DNA of 64,000 nucleotides from Monomorium pharaonis (Eukaryota; Arthropoda; Insecta; Hymenoptera; Formicidae), in NCBI RefSeq assembly GCF_013373865.1, contig NC_050474.1, forward strand, positions 11,868,886 to 11,932,885, written 5' to 3'. The notes beneath the pieces were generated by a model. The model had not been told where the DNA came from. It saw only the letters and a list, made by a program, of their open reading frames with translations, and made no database searches. The first letter of the stretch is position 1, and each line of letters starts with the position of its first letter. Shown one piece after another: positions 11,966 through 21,452 of this stretch. Made by a program: the position numbers and the translations under genes.

Positions 11966-12370
11966 TGTGGGTGCGGGGGGTGTTACGGCGGGGAGGGGTG
12001 ACGTCACCTGGGGCTCCGGGAAGAACCGCTTATCAGAAGTAAACTGATATCAGATGTAAACTATTTTGCGGTGCCTTTGAAAAAAACTTGATATGTTCTT
12101 GAAAAACTTGATATGTTTTTATAAGGGGTATTGATATCAAAAAATGCTACTTTTTACTCCCTCCCTGTTTTGGGTGTTAGATGGGGGGGGGGGCAACGTT
12201 GCATTAAACATGTTGCAACATGTTTCGCGATAACGTGATTGGCTCTCGATGATCACGTGATCAAGCTAAAACGTTGGCAACGCTGTAATTTTATTGGGTG
12301 TGATGAGTGCTCCAGTTGAGACAAAGGATTAAAAAATTTGTGGAGGGGTGTACAATATAAGAAGAGTTCT
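11966..12370. other. Non-coding leader between Polinton TIR and first gene
   Basis: No gene seen. Holds a poly-G run near 12,184 and short palindromes (AACATGTTGCAACATGTT, GATCACGTGATC). A TATA-like ACAATATAAG lies at 12,352-12,361, about 120 bases before a possible small exon (ATG at 12,484, donor CC|GTAAGT near 12,531). Confidence 0.5.
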
Positions 12371-12695
12371 GACAATGGTACCACATCACTCGCGTGTTAC
12401 AAGACGGACAGCAAAACCTCCTCGACAACGTTGCTTCTCAGTCGGTGGAAGACAAACTTCAAAAGCTTCCCGAAACGTACAGCATGAACTATTACGTTCC
12501 GATCCAACAGAACGAGGCGTATGATAAACCGTAAGTATTTCTTATAATTTTTAAAATTTTCTTCATATTAATATCTTATATTTTTCTATAGCGAGCTATA
12601 TTCTTTTTACAGAGCATTATCGCAGCCGCGTTATACTCCATGCATCTTGGGTAGGAGATACGCCTTGATTACCACAGCATATAAATACTTGGATA

Positions 12696-13226
12696 TTGGA
12701 ATCGGCCTATATCGTGGGACCTATATCCTATGTGGAAATACTGCTTGGCGACAAGGGCAATCAGATAATTTTGCCATACGCAACATGGAAAACGTTTATA
12801 GATCGACGGGTGGATATTGAACGATTTGTGCAGTCAACTTATTTTGACTGCACAACGATTTGTACAGTATCTTCAAGATTTGCAGTTTGCGATCTGATTA
12901 TAAAACTTGTAAAAATGCGCGATGAAAATATTATAAAGTTGGTGTTGCATGATAATTGCATGTACATGAAGCCGTCAACCTTACTGTTCCTGTATGAACT
13001 TGAAGATTGTGTTGATTATGTATGTCGTCAATTAGATCAACATACGTACAGCGTGAGCAATAAATATAGGAAGTTTATTACTATTTTGCGTCAAAATCAT
13101 ATCACTAATAAAAGCGACGCTATAAAGTTATTACGCGAAAAATATGATAAAACATGTCTCGTAGAGTGTGAGCTAATTGCTTACGCTTTTGATAATATTG
13201 TGTATGATGCTTTATATGACAAGTAA
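12696..13226 (+). CDS. Conserved hypothetical Polinton protein
   Basis: I do not recognise a domain. The 176-residue frame opens at a TTG, so the true start is probably upstream. A spliced 5' exon is possible: ATG near 12,484, donor GTAAGT, acceptors near 12,591 and 12,612. However, the frame reached from those acceptors differs from this one, so a frameshift or second intron is needed. The C-terminal half has regular hydrophobic spacing suggesting helices. I recall similar proteins (GPISYVEI, YATWKTFI) beside ant Polintons but know of no assigned function. Position at the left end, ahead of the leftward capsid block, suggests an early or accessory role (inference). Confidence 0.6.
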   Translation: MESAYIVGPISYVEILLGDKGNQIILPYATWKTFIDRRVDIERFVQSTYFDCTTICTVSSRFAVCDLIIKLVKMRDENIIKLVLHDNCMYMKPSTLLFLYELEDCVDYVCRQLDQHTYSVSNKYRKFITILRQNHITNKSDAIKLLREKYDKTCLVECELIAYAFDNIVYDALYDK

Positions 13227-13337
13227 AATGTGTAAAGAAAACCAGTCTTGTAAACTGTGAGCTAATTACGTTGTGAATCATATTGTACGTTATGCTTTAT
13301 ATAACAAAATAAATGTATAAAAATGATATTGTTAGAA

Positions 13338-13970
13338 TTATTTTTTTCTATATAGTTTTAAGTTAAAAATTATTGTATAAATAAAACGAGATGGGAAAAA
13401 AGGGAAATATGAGGGGGTAAAAGAATGTAAAAAATGGATACGATATTTTTTTTTATTCTTAGACCACCAATTAAACAGCTTAAATAAATTTTGTAAAGCA
13501 CAGTTGTTCACATGATTCTGACATCGTAAAGTGTACATAATGTCCAACTTGTTTAGAGGTTCTATGTCTTCGTAATGCGTCTCGATATTCTCGACGTAAG
13601 CTTCCTGTCTCGCCTCGTTCAGAAGCAAATCACGCAACCATTCTCGTTTCTCACATCCCTTGACGTACACGAGAATTTCATCATCGGTTGCAGTTGTACC
13701 CATCACCGCCTTTGTAATCAAACTCCTAGCCATGCTGTGCGGAATTAATCCATCCTCCCATGATATTCCATAATGATTCACTTTCAACCATGCCACCTGA
13801 CATCTTTCTGCCTTGGTAAGGTATTCCCATGGATAAGTGGGTGTAAACAAGTAGTGGGTGAGTTCAAATCCATCTTTGAGAGAGGCAAATTTCTTAACGA
13901 TAAATTTTCCTCCAACGATGAAACCTTGCAGGTCTACGATCGTTGGTGCAGACATGACTGTTGTTATCAA
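13338..13970 (-). CDS. Conserved Polinton-associated protein, possibly RNase H-fold
   Basis: 210 residues. The likely start is the internal Met of MSAPTIVDLQG at 13,955. It contains VDLQGFIVGGKFIVKKFA, a central W-x-K-x-N-H-Y-G-I-S-W motif, and a C-terminal CQNHVNNCALQNL segment with Cys/His spacing. I recall this as a recurrent uncharacterised protein in insect Polintons and related genomic copies. The early acidic residue in a beta-strand-like context hints at a nuclease fold, which is a weak inference. The last ~35 residues are lysine- and aromatic-rich and probably overrun the original stop. It lies just downstream of the major capsid gene on the same strand. Confidence 0.6.
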   Translation of the reverse strand: MITTVMSAPTIVDLQGFIVGGKFIVKKFASLKDGFELTHYLFTPTYPWEYLTKAERCQVAWLKVNHYGISWEDGLIPHSMARSLITKAVMGTTATDDEILVYVKGCEKREWLRDLLLNEARQEAYVENIETHYEDIEPLNKLDIMYTLRCQNHVNNCALQNLFKLFNWWSKNKKKYRIHFLHSFTPSYFPFFPSRFIYTIIFNLKLYRKK

Positions 13971-14046
13971 GAAGACTGTGATTGACTTCGATGCGTCGTA
14001 GAGTTATATATTGTCTTATCTCCCTCTCCTTTAATGTACAACGTTG

Positions 14047-15246
14047 TTAGGTGATTTTGCGCACAACGTTTGTCAACGGGTTGTACTGAACCACGCGGTC
14101 GTGTATGATGAGGCAGTACGCGGTGGTATTCGTCGACACATTCTCTTTGCATTCAAATTCTATGCGCACGTCCGCGGTTGCGCTCTTGACCGATTCGTTC
14201 TGTCGAGAGCAATCGATGATTACGAATGGACCGTTAAGTAGAAAAGTTGAAGTGGTGAGGTTCGGCTCGAGATACTCGTATCCATAATAACCCTTGCAGA
14301 AACGCGCGTACATGTCATACAGAATCGCCCATTTATTTTTATCGAAATCCAAGTTCATATCGTCGTATGGATAACATTCCGAGTTCAGATACAGTTTCAC
14401 GTTTGTCAATTTGCAATGATCGAATCGGCTTGGATCCTCGGACACAATGTTCTTTCGACCCGTCTGCAGAGCAAAGATAACATATCGTGGTTTCTCGAGC
14501 TGAGTAGCGGTCTTGATGGCCCACGAATGCTTAGTTGTTTCCTGCAATAGTGGAAACTTGTACAGATCCCATGAACGAAAAGCCATGCTCAGGTACCGTC
14601 CGCTCTCCAGAGTACGCAGCATCAACAACTTATGTATCTCATTCAGCAGTACGTGAGGCATGCGCCATTGTATCTTGAATATATCAATCGTGGGTTCCAA
14701 CTCCGAACTTCCCATCAGACTGTTGTTATCGTTACGCGCGCGTATTAAAATTAACTCGTGACGAGCGTTGATCACCACGCGTCTGTAATCCTCGCAAAAC
14801 CCCAACAACATGTTGAGTGGTACGCAAAAATTAAAGTATCCATTCACGTCCCAACCCGAAATCCATCCGGCGTTTCTCAGAATCACGTTTTTGTCTGACG
14901 ACACCGTTGCATAGTTTTTCAGTGTGCTGGTTATTCCAACATTTCTGTTGCGATCAATTTCTACACCGTCGAGTTCGTATCGAATCTCATCGAACATGAA
15001 CGCGACACAATTATTTCCCAGTACCACCAAAAATTCCTCGGCTGGTTTGTTTATTGTCACTTTTCCCTCGATGTATAGAAAACTTTCGAACGGCAATGTG
15101 TACAGATCCTGTTGGTGTATGGGTATTCGTATTTCGTCGCTGTGCCCGAACGTTGTGTTGGCAAACGGATTGTACGTATGAGTCTCGATCTTGACGATGC
15201 GCTCATCGAAGATCGGCTCGTCTCCGATGTTTAGAATGTCAGTCAG
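14047..15246 (-). CDS. Major capsid protein, double jelly-roll (hexon-like)
   Basis: Forms the icosahedral shell of Polinton/adintovirus-type particles. The first ATG in frame is at 15,096 (349 residues). The frame is open to a TAA at 15,247-15,249, and the upstream ~50 residues (IGDEPIFDER, ETHTYNPFANT) read as genuine capsid sequence, so the mature gene began further upstream. Two beta-rich halves are apparent. The C-terminal one has the pattern LNGPFVIIDCSRQNE, then a run of short strands ending near VRKIT, as in double-jelly-roll capsids. Length near 400 residues is compact for the family. It shares its reading frame with the small ORF and the penton gene upstream. Called from sequence pattern and gene order. 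Confidence 0.75.
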   Translation of the reverse strand: MTDILNIGDEPIFDERIVKIETHTYNPFANTTFGHSDEIRIPIHQQDLYTLPFESFLYIEGKVTINKPAEEFLVVLGNNCVAFMFDEIRYELDGVEIDRNRNVGITSTLKNYATVSSDKNVILRNAGWISGWDVNGYFNFCVPLNMLLGFCEDYRRVVINARHELILIRARNDNNSLMGSSELEPTIDIFKIQWRMPHVLLNEIHKLLMLRTLESGRYLSMAFRSWDLYKFPLLQETTKHSWAIKTATQLEKPRYVIFALQTGRKNIVSEDPSRFDHCKLTNVKLYLNSECYPYDDMNLDFDKNKWAILYDMYARFCKGYYGYEYLEPNLTTSTFLLNGPFVIIDCSRQNESVKSATADVRIEFECKENVSTNTTAYCLIIHDRVVQYNPLTNVVRKIT

Positions 15247-15444
15247 TTAGACGTTTCGCACTGCGAATCCCAGAGATTGTAAAAATTTAACGTTTGACGC
15301 GTTGAGCTTCTTTTTCTCGGGACAACAGGATGATTGAATATTATTAAACGTTGTCGCAAGAATATCGGATGACTGTTGGAATGTTGGCACTGGTGTGGAG
15401 ATAACGTTATCTTTCGCGCGCTGCGATGTGTTTAGCACGAGCAT
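15247..15444 (-). CDS. Small ORF in frame between penton and capsid genes
   Basis: 65 residues with a Ser/Thr-rich start and a basic segment PEKKKLN before KFLQSLGFAV. It begins 12 bases after the penton stop and ends at a TAA that is in frame with the capsid ORF. Two readings: a separate small protein, or the N-terminal extension of the major capsid protein cut off by a nonsense change. I favour the second because capsid-like sequence begins immediately after the stop with no Met for 50 codons. Confidence 0.6.
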   Translation of the reverse strand: MLVLNTSQRAKDNVISTPVPTFQQSSDILATTFNNIQSSCCPEKKKLNASNVKFLQSLGFAVRNV

Positions 15445-15456
15445 CTCACGTTCGCG

Positions 15457-16224
15457 TTATTGTTGCAACCGTCGTCGCACGTGCAGTCTGACGGTGATTT
15501 CTTCTCCTCGAAAATCAAGTAATCGTCCGTTCTGATCGACGGCGCGTATTGTCAGATCCGTAATGCACCGCACGATGATTGGCAAATAAATGATTTGTGT
15601 GGGCCTTTCCGATATCTTATATCCTGGTGGCACGCTCGATGAAAACTCATGTATCGTGTGTACACTCTTATTGTTGCTGTACGCGCCCGCGGTCACGTTG
15701 CATTCCACGCGAATAATGTTCACGTTCATTATGTTGATCGACGCGTCCGATTCGTGCCATTTTCGCGGTAGCAGTACACCACGCTTCGGTGAGAATCCTA
15801 GCAGCGATCCTATGTTGTTGGGTTTACCAAAATGTATACTGTAGGCGCATTTGATCTCACATCTCATTGTATTGTAATTGGCGCGAAGCGTTATCGGATA
15901 CTCCCCATCATTATCATCATCGTTGTCCCCACGCATAACGTCACCGGAATGAGTTCCGTCGTGTTGCGGACGTTTTCGTGAAATTGTGCGTTTCAAAAAT
16001 TCGTTTATAGCTCGCAGTTCGTACGATCCCTCGGGAATCGTAATCTCCGTGTTATCCTTGTCAAAGTAAAACGTATTGTTTGAGGCATTCACGTTCGGTA
16101 TTGTGTTATAGGTTTCAAAAATCGCTAGACCGAGCTCGTAATCATCGTCGCTCAAATCTATAGCCGGAGAATAGTGAGCCGCGAGAACACTGCTCTTGCC
16201 GCTCAGGGTAAACGTCAGCGACAT
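15457..16224 (-). CDS. Minor capsid (penton-like) protein
   Basis: Vertex protein of the particle, a single jelly-roll in Polintons. 255 residues, apparently intact, starting MSLTFTLSGKSS. Conserved-looking blocks: YELGLAIFETYN near residue 30, FYFDKDNTEITIPEG, then an acidic Asp/Asn insertion around residue 110. The C-terminal half is rich in beta-type segments (LLGFSPKRG, VSSSVPPGYK-like FSSSVPPGYK, FRGEEITVRLHV). The order protease-penton-capsid on one strand supports the call. This is the best-preserved structural gene here. Confidence 0.8.
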   Translation of the reverse strand: MSLTFTLSGKSSVLAAHYSPAIDLSDDDYELGLAIFETYNTIPNVNASNNTFYFDKDNTEITIPEGSYELRAINEFLKRTISRKRPQHDGTHSGDVMRGDNDDDNDGEYPITLRANYNTMRCEIKCAYSIHFGKPNNIGSLLGFSPKRGVLLPRKWHESDASINIMNVNIIRVECNVTAGAYSNNKSVHTIHEFSSSVPPGYKISERPTQIIYLPIIVRCITDLTIRAVDQNGRLLDFRGEEITVRLHVRRRLQQ

Positions 16225-16274
16225 GATGGTGTTGAAATACTGAGTCTTTGCGGTCCTAGTTCAGCTTTTTAAAT

Positions 16275-17289
16275 TCATACGCGTTGGAGAAACTGCAGGC
16301 AGAGTTGTCCACAAATGCTCTGATCGTACGTTTGATAGGACGTTCGATTATACTCAATCGTTGTCACTCCCTCCCCAAAGTATCGTACTAGTTCTCTAGG
16401 CGGTCGAAGATTGCCGAAACTATCGAAATACGCGATGTGGTTACCCCTCTTTGCGTACGCCACCCAGTGAGTACCGGGGCCCGTCGTATCGTCCAAATTT
16501 ACGATACCACTCTCGTTTAGACGCGCACCACTCGTCGGTAACGCGTTACGCATAAAAACACCTCTGAAATATGGAATACGCGCGCGTTTTGCCAGTTGCG
16601 TCAATTGTACGTTCGTCGTCGCACCTGTAGGTAGTGTTAATGTTTCTTCGACGTTTTTTTTTCTTCTGTATACCTTTTCCATGTTTGTACGGGGCGAGAT
16701 ACAGTCCTCGCCCGCGTTTGTACGGGGAGAGATATAAGCCGTGACCTTCGCGTGATTGTGACGCTGTAACTCCTCGAGCTGACGTCGCGCGGCTTTGTTG
16801 TCGTTCACCGCCTTTGCCACACCAGCCGCTCCACCAATCAAGGATCCGAGTGCACCCAATATTGGTAAAATCGGTAATGCACCGCCTCGTTTTGCAGCCT
16901 GAAGTATACGTTTCTTTTTCGTCGATTTTTTCGTTGAATTTTTCTTCATACCCATACCGATTTTCGTCTTGGCTTTCATGGCTGCCCAGACAGCAGCAGC
17001 TGCTGCTCTTTCCCCGAGAGGTGAATCTTTCGCGATTACTCGTTTTAGCGCTTTGTCCGCGAGTATCTTGTCCGCCGCGTGTCTGTCGGTGAGCTCGTTG
17101 CTCTGGGAGTACGCAATGTTGTGTTCGCGACACGCCGCGTCGAGCGGATTTATGACCTTGGTCACCTCTGGCCAATCGCTTTTTCAGCCGAGTACCCGGA
17201 CCGCAAAACTGGTAACCGGGAATATGTAATTCGAAAGGAAGAGCGTTTATCGCGCGATTCAGCAGTTGACCACAGCCACGTTTTACCAT
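16275..17289 (-). pseudogene. PLA2-like and adenain-type protease protein, frameshifted
   Basis: The N-terminal part has a phospholipase A2-like motif with CGPGT and, in a second frame, NPLDAACREHN. This is similar to capsid PLA2 domains that help particles leave membranes. Lysine-rich nuclear-type signals (KKNSTKKSTKKK), a Gly/Ala-rich hydrophobic segment and Tyr-Lys-Gly repeats (GLYLSPYK) follow. The C-terminus is an adenovirus-type cysteine protease (peptidase family C5) with GTHWVAY, YFDSFG, and Q-x6-C in YQTYDQSICG, matching the His, acidic, Gln and Cys catalytic pattern. The start at 17,289 overlaps the stop of the gene before it. One frame break lies near 17,154 inside the PLA2 motif. 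Two opposing breaks bracket about 16,680-16,755. Confidence 0.82.
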
Positions 17290-17540
17290 TGCGACAGCCG
17301 ACATTCGACACAATTTTTGATCAACGGCGCGGGTCCGTCGATGTGCGTCCGCTGCCACGGTTGATTGTAATGCTCGTAGCAACGACGATAGCTTCGAACC
17401 TCTAGATCAGCCCTTATATGTTCCCACACGTGTTCGATGTAGTTGCCACACACGCGTAGCAAAATAGGTTTTGGCACGAATTGTAACTGCTCGGTGCTCA
17501 ATTCGAGTATATCGGAGGGGTGTGACAGTATGAGATACAT
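17283..17540 (-). CDS. Small conserved Polinton protein of unknown function
   Basis: 85 residues, starting MYLILSHPSDIL and ending with a Cys-x2-Cys pair (NCVECRL). No domain recognised. The stop overlaps the ATG of the PLA2/protease gene by a few bases, a translational-coupling layout typical of compact viral blocks. It is the first gene of the leftward particle block, 35-50 bases downstream of a CTATTTATAG box on its strand. I recall similar ant proteins without an assigned role. Confidence 0.65.
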   Translation of the reverse strand: MYLILSHPSDILELSTEQLQFVPKPILLRVCGNYIEHVWEHIRADLEVRSYRRCYEHYNQPWQRTHIDGPAPLIKNCVECRLSQW

Positions 17541-17565
17541 GTTTGATACTGAGCGATGCGTGATT

Positions 17566-17584
17566 TTACACGCCTATAAATAGC
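17566..17584 (-). promoter_or_regulatory. TATA box of the leftward capsid block
   Basis: GCCTATAAATAGCC on the plus strand. The 10-mer CTATAAATAG also reads as CTATTTATAG on the minus strand, just upstream of the first capsid-block gene. The same GCCTATAAATAG precedes the rightward ATPase gene. Confidence 0.6.
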
Positions 17585-17685
17585 CTAGGATTGCGACATG
17601 TTTCGTTCTGAATAAAGCAAAAAATATAAAAGATGTTAAACATATGTAAAACGGTTGTACATACGTACATAAAAAACGGTTATAC

Positions 17686-18713
17686 TGTAATGAGCCGTTC
17701 CTCCGCCACGCTAAGGCATATAGATACGAGGCCGTTACCCTCCTACCTCGTGTAGTCCCCTCCGCTTATCTCGGTCTCCCCGCACATCTCCACTCCTCTT
17801 GTCAACAAACGGGGGCTATAAAAGCCCTCCGCTGGTGATAAGGAATCAGATCTCCCCGGTCTAGCGTACTGAGCCGACCGATCCACTCAGCGAATTGAGC
17901 TGAGTATCCAGAGCACGCACTGAGTGCCGAACATAACCGCAAACCCGGCTTCCTTCACTAGCGCGCACTGAGCGCTTCCTCGCGCCACGCTGTGAGTGGC
18001 AAAACACCGCCCCGCTCGACACCCGGATCCCGGTACGCGTATTGAGCTACCGATCCCGACCGCACACGGGGACCCCGTACTGAGGGGAAACCGCCGACGC
18101 GGAGGACCATCCACGCGGGATGATCCTCGACGATAATAACAGCTGATCGTCGAACAGCTGATCACCGTGGCTGTCGAGCCGAGCTCCGCGCCGTACCGCG
18201 CAGTCGCGCACCGCCGCGACCAATCGTGACGCCGCACCGACCGACTCAGCGAATGCGAACGCCGCACCGTACCGCGCAGCCGCGACCGTAACGCCGCAGC
18301 CAATCCGGCTACCACCGCGACCGACACGAACGCCGCCACGCATTACACCGCCGCGATTACACCGCCACGAGCATTGTAATCCGTAAGACCGGCCGCTAAC
18401 GCCGATCGACGCACCGACCGATACACGGGCCATACGCCCGCCGCAGCCAATCCGGCACCGAATACTCGACGCGCACATGCGTCCCGCGACACGCGTCGCC
18501 ATAATAAATCGCCCGCGACTCGCATAGCGAAATCTTAGTTGTAAGTTATTAGAGTAGGGAACTTGTATATATTAGATAGGCATTTAGTGAAATAAATACT
18601 ATTGTTAAACATATACCGCTTGCCTTCGTCATTCATTCAACCAGCCCGCCGCCCGAACCCTGAATTAACCGCGGCTATCCGTAGCACATCATAATTGAAA
18701 ATTCACGGTTACA
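17686..18713 (+). mobile_element. Solo LTR, 4-bp TSD ATAC
   Basis: Begins TGTAATGAGCC and ends GGTTACA. It is flanked by direct repeats ATAC at 17,682-17,685 and 18,714-18,717. It contains a TATA box (CTATAAAAGCC near 17,816) and AATAAA at 18,591, the expected promoter and poly-A signals of an LTR. GC-rich open frames inside it on the minus strand have no support. It sits in the divergent promoter region of the Polinton. Confidence 0.88.
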
Positions 18714-18721
18714 ATACATAT

Positions 18722-19068
18722 ACGTAAGGACGTTTAAAACGTGAAATGAACGTAAGAAGTACGTGAACGAATGTGGAACGAACGTGTGAAGTATGTGAAC
18801 GAACGTGAAATGAATATAAGAAGTATGTGAACGAACGTAAGAAGTACGTAAACGAACGTAAGAAGTACGTGAACGAACGTAAGAATATGTAAACGAACGT
18901 GGAAAGTACGTAAACGAACGTGAAACGAACATAAGAAGTACGTAAACGAACGTGGAAAGTACGGGAACGAACGTAAGAAGTACGTGAACGAACGTAAGAA
19001 GTACGTGAACAAACGTTAAAAGTATGTGAATGAATGTGGAAAGTATGTGAACGAATGTAAAAATATTA
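18722..19068. repeat. ~21-bp minisatellite
   Basis: About 16 degenerate copies of units like GAACGTAAGAAGTACGTGAAC, lying right after the solo LTR. The Tyr/Phe/Arg-rich open frames on the minus strand come from the repeat. Confidence 0.9.
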
Positions 19069-19359
19069 ATTCTATATTAATTTAGCAGTCATCTTCAACA
19101 GGATCGCCCATTAGTAGGCACGGTGATAAGTTGTGTCACGCCCGACTATTGATAAACACAGCGATCACGCCCATCCATTGCGAGGTATAGCGTCACGCCC
19201 GCGCAGCTATTGATACACGCTGCGACGAGCTTATCTTCCTTCTTCGCGCGGCCATTGATACGCGCCGCGATGAGCTTATCTTCTTTCTTTACGCTTTCTC
19301 TATCCGTACGCTGCATTCACACACACGCACACATACTCATATACAGCATACGCTGCACT
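19069..19359. other. Spacer before the ATPase gene
   Basis: No gene. Holds three loosely repeated ~60-bp phrases with CACGCCCG..CTATTGATACACGC and GCGACGAGCTTATCTTC/GCGATGAGCTTATCTTC, perhaps promoter-region repeats of the Polinton. Confidence 0.4.
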
Positions 19360-19361
19360 CG

Positions 19362-19373
19362 CCTATAAATAGA
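19362..19373 (+). promoter_or_regulatory. TATA box of the rightward ATPase block
   Basis: GCCTATAAATAG, 37 bases upstream of the ATPase ATG, the same box found at the head of the leftward block. A second ACTATATAATC lies between it and the start. Confidence 0.6.
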
Positions 19374-19409
19374 TCGTTCGATTCCACTATATAATCAGAT
19401 TCCGAAAAC

Positions 19410-20141
19410 ATGAGATTCGTGCGACAGCCGTTGGCGATATGCGTTACGAATTACGATGACAAGTTACGACTAATGGGGGATGACGAAGAGAGGCGCAAGC
19501 ATGGCGCGATACTGCCTACTACCATACGCGCGATTATTTGCGGCCCATCGAATTGCGGTAAAACCAACATTATGATAAACTTGTTGGAATGTCCGCACGG
19601 TGTACGTTTCGAGAACGTGTACGTGTACTCGAAATCTTTGCAACAGCCGAAATATCGGTATTTGGAAAATTTGTTAAGATCGATGAATGAAATTAACTAT
19701 TTTACGTTCTCCAATAACTGTGACGTCATTCCGTCGAATGAAGCGCGTCCAAACTCAATTTTCATCTTTGACGATATTGCGTGCGACAAGCAGGATGCCG
19801 TGAGAGAGTATTTTGCGATGGGTCGGCACTCGAACGTCGACTGCTTTTATCTTTGTCAGTCGTACGCGAGAATACCTAAACATCTTATACGCGACAACGC
19901 AAACCTGCTAATCCTGTTTAAACAGGATGGTACCAACCTGAAGCATGTGTACAACGATCATGTTAACACCGATATGTCATACGATGATTTTTGTGCGTTA
20001 TGTTGGCGGCGTGATTATGAATTCCTAGTAATAGACAAGGATAGTTCACTTACTAAGGGCGATATAGAAGAGGATTTAACGAGTTCGCGATGTTGCGGAG
20101 CGATTAGTCGTCATCGATACTTCGTTGGGGATGAAACGTGA
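19410..20141 (+). CDS. DNA-packaging ATPase (FtsK/HerA, A32-like)
   Basis: Pumps genomic DNA into preformed capsids. 243 residues, close to the family length. Walker A is GPSNCGKT (residues 45-52). Walker B is IFIFDD (about 117-122), followed by a polar patch and CQSYARIP, which fits the sensor region. It starts MRFVRQP at the first ATG after the TATA box. The frame is intact. The last 11 bases overlap the start of the next gene, whose ATG is at 20,131, implying one operon-like transcript or tightly packed transcripts. The family is a core marker of Polintons, virophages and adintoviruses. Confidence 0.9.
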   Translation: MRFVRQPLAICVTNYDDKLRLMGDDEERRKHGAILPTTIRAIICGPSNCGKTNIMINLLECPHGVRFENVYVYSKSLQQPKYRYLENLLRSMNEINYFTFSNNCDVIPSNEARPNSIFIFDDIACDKQDAVREYFAMGRHSNVDCFYLCQSYARIPKHLIRDNANLLILFKQDGTNLKHVYNDHVNTDMSYDDFCALCWRRDYEFLVIDKDSSLTKGDIEEDLTSSRCCGAISRHRYFVGDET

Positions 20142-21399
20142 GCGATCGACGCTCTCTGTCAACATGATTGGGAACAACGATACGCGCGAGCGTGAAAAAA
20201 TCGCGAAGGAAATTGAGAAAACGAGCGAATCGATTCGTAAGAAACATCGCGCTTTGAAGACCGGTAGGATCGAGGAGAATATCGTGGCGAAGAGACACTT
20301 CGAGCCGCTCATCGAGTCGCTGCAAAAGATCGTCGATAATTCCGGCGTCCGCGTGATAAAGTAAGAACCGCGTATCGATGACGTAGGCATCAAAACATCG
20401 TTCATCCAGAAGGATGTGATAAAAAATAAGAGAAAACGAAAAGACAGTTCAGTGGACCATGCATTAAGTGAATCGAACAAATGGATGCGATATATGTCAA
20501 ACGATGCAATGAATTTACCGTCGCCATTGGTGCAGCATACGTCAAACGATGCGATGAATATACCGTCGCCGTCGGTGCAGCGTACGTCCAACGACGCGAT
20601 AGATCCGTCAGCGATAACGTCCACACCGCGTACGGTAGCTGTACAATCAACGATTGAAGCTCTAAAACCGTTAAATAAGGCTCTCGAGACTGTTTTTGAA
20701 TTCGCCGACGATTCGTTTGCGACAACCGTTCGAAATCGATTACAAACGTCAGAAGGTCTAGAAACGTTATCTCAGCACTTGGGGCCGCTGGGTCAAAAGT
20801 ACATCGGAGATTTTCTCAGCGGCCGTGGCGAAAAAGAGAAAATTATGGATACCGTATACGGCGTTCGTTTAGACAAGGATGGTATGATGTTGGGTAATAA
20901 AACGTTCGACATCAACAGTAGTGATTACATAATTATCGGTGATGTAAAATACGTTGGTACACACGGTCTTTACGAACTGATCTTTAAACGATATCCCAAC
21001 GATTCAGTCTACACGGAAAACGATAAACGAAAGTACAAAGATATATTGTTGGCTACAAACGCGCATAAACGTAATTACGTTACACACGACCAATTATTAG
21101 CCAATAAGGGATACAAGTATAAATATATAATTGCACTGTTATTAAAATATGATTTTACGGGCGGAATGGAATTACCTTGCGCTATGACACCAAACGATGA
21201 TGCAATCGGAAAGGAATTACCTCGCGCTATGACACTAAACGACAACGTGATCGATTACGTGCATTGGGACGATCCTAACGAACTGGTGGATCGTCTACGG
21301 TTGCTCGAAGCATCGCATCGGGCTGGTCATAACGCTCACGACAACGAGATGCTGTCCATCATCGAAGAACTTCGCGAGGCAGGCCTTATTATAAATTAA
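20131..21399 (+). pseudogene. Conserved Polinton coiled-coil protein with one nonsense codon
   Basis: Function unknown to me. The N-terminal ~78 residues are charged and helical (EREKIAKEIEKTSESIRKK), probably a coiled coil. A TAA at 20,362-20,364 then interrupts the frame. Reading resumes in the same frame without a shift and stays open to 21,399. The middle has three near-repeats of SNDAMN.PSP. The C-terminal part (KEKIMDTVYGVRLDKDG, NDKRKYKDILLATNAHKRN, ELREAGLIIN) is conserved in proteins I recall from ant Polintons. The internal ATG at 20,416 could start a shorter protein. The gene sits between ATPase and integrase on the same strand. Confidence 0.75.
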
Positions 21400-21452
21400 C
21401 TCGCGTATCGTCAAAACAAATCAGTTGATCGACGTCATCCCATACATCAAAT

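Noticed and set aside
17887..18525. Arg/Ser/Gly-rich frames on the minus strand
   Set aside because: They lie wholly inside the solo LTR and have no recognisable domain.
18675..19012. Phe/Arg/Ser-rich frames
   Set aside because: Translation of a 21-bp minisatellite.
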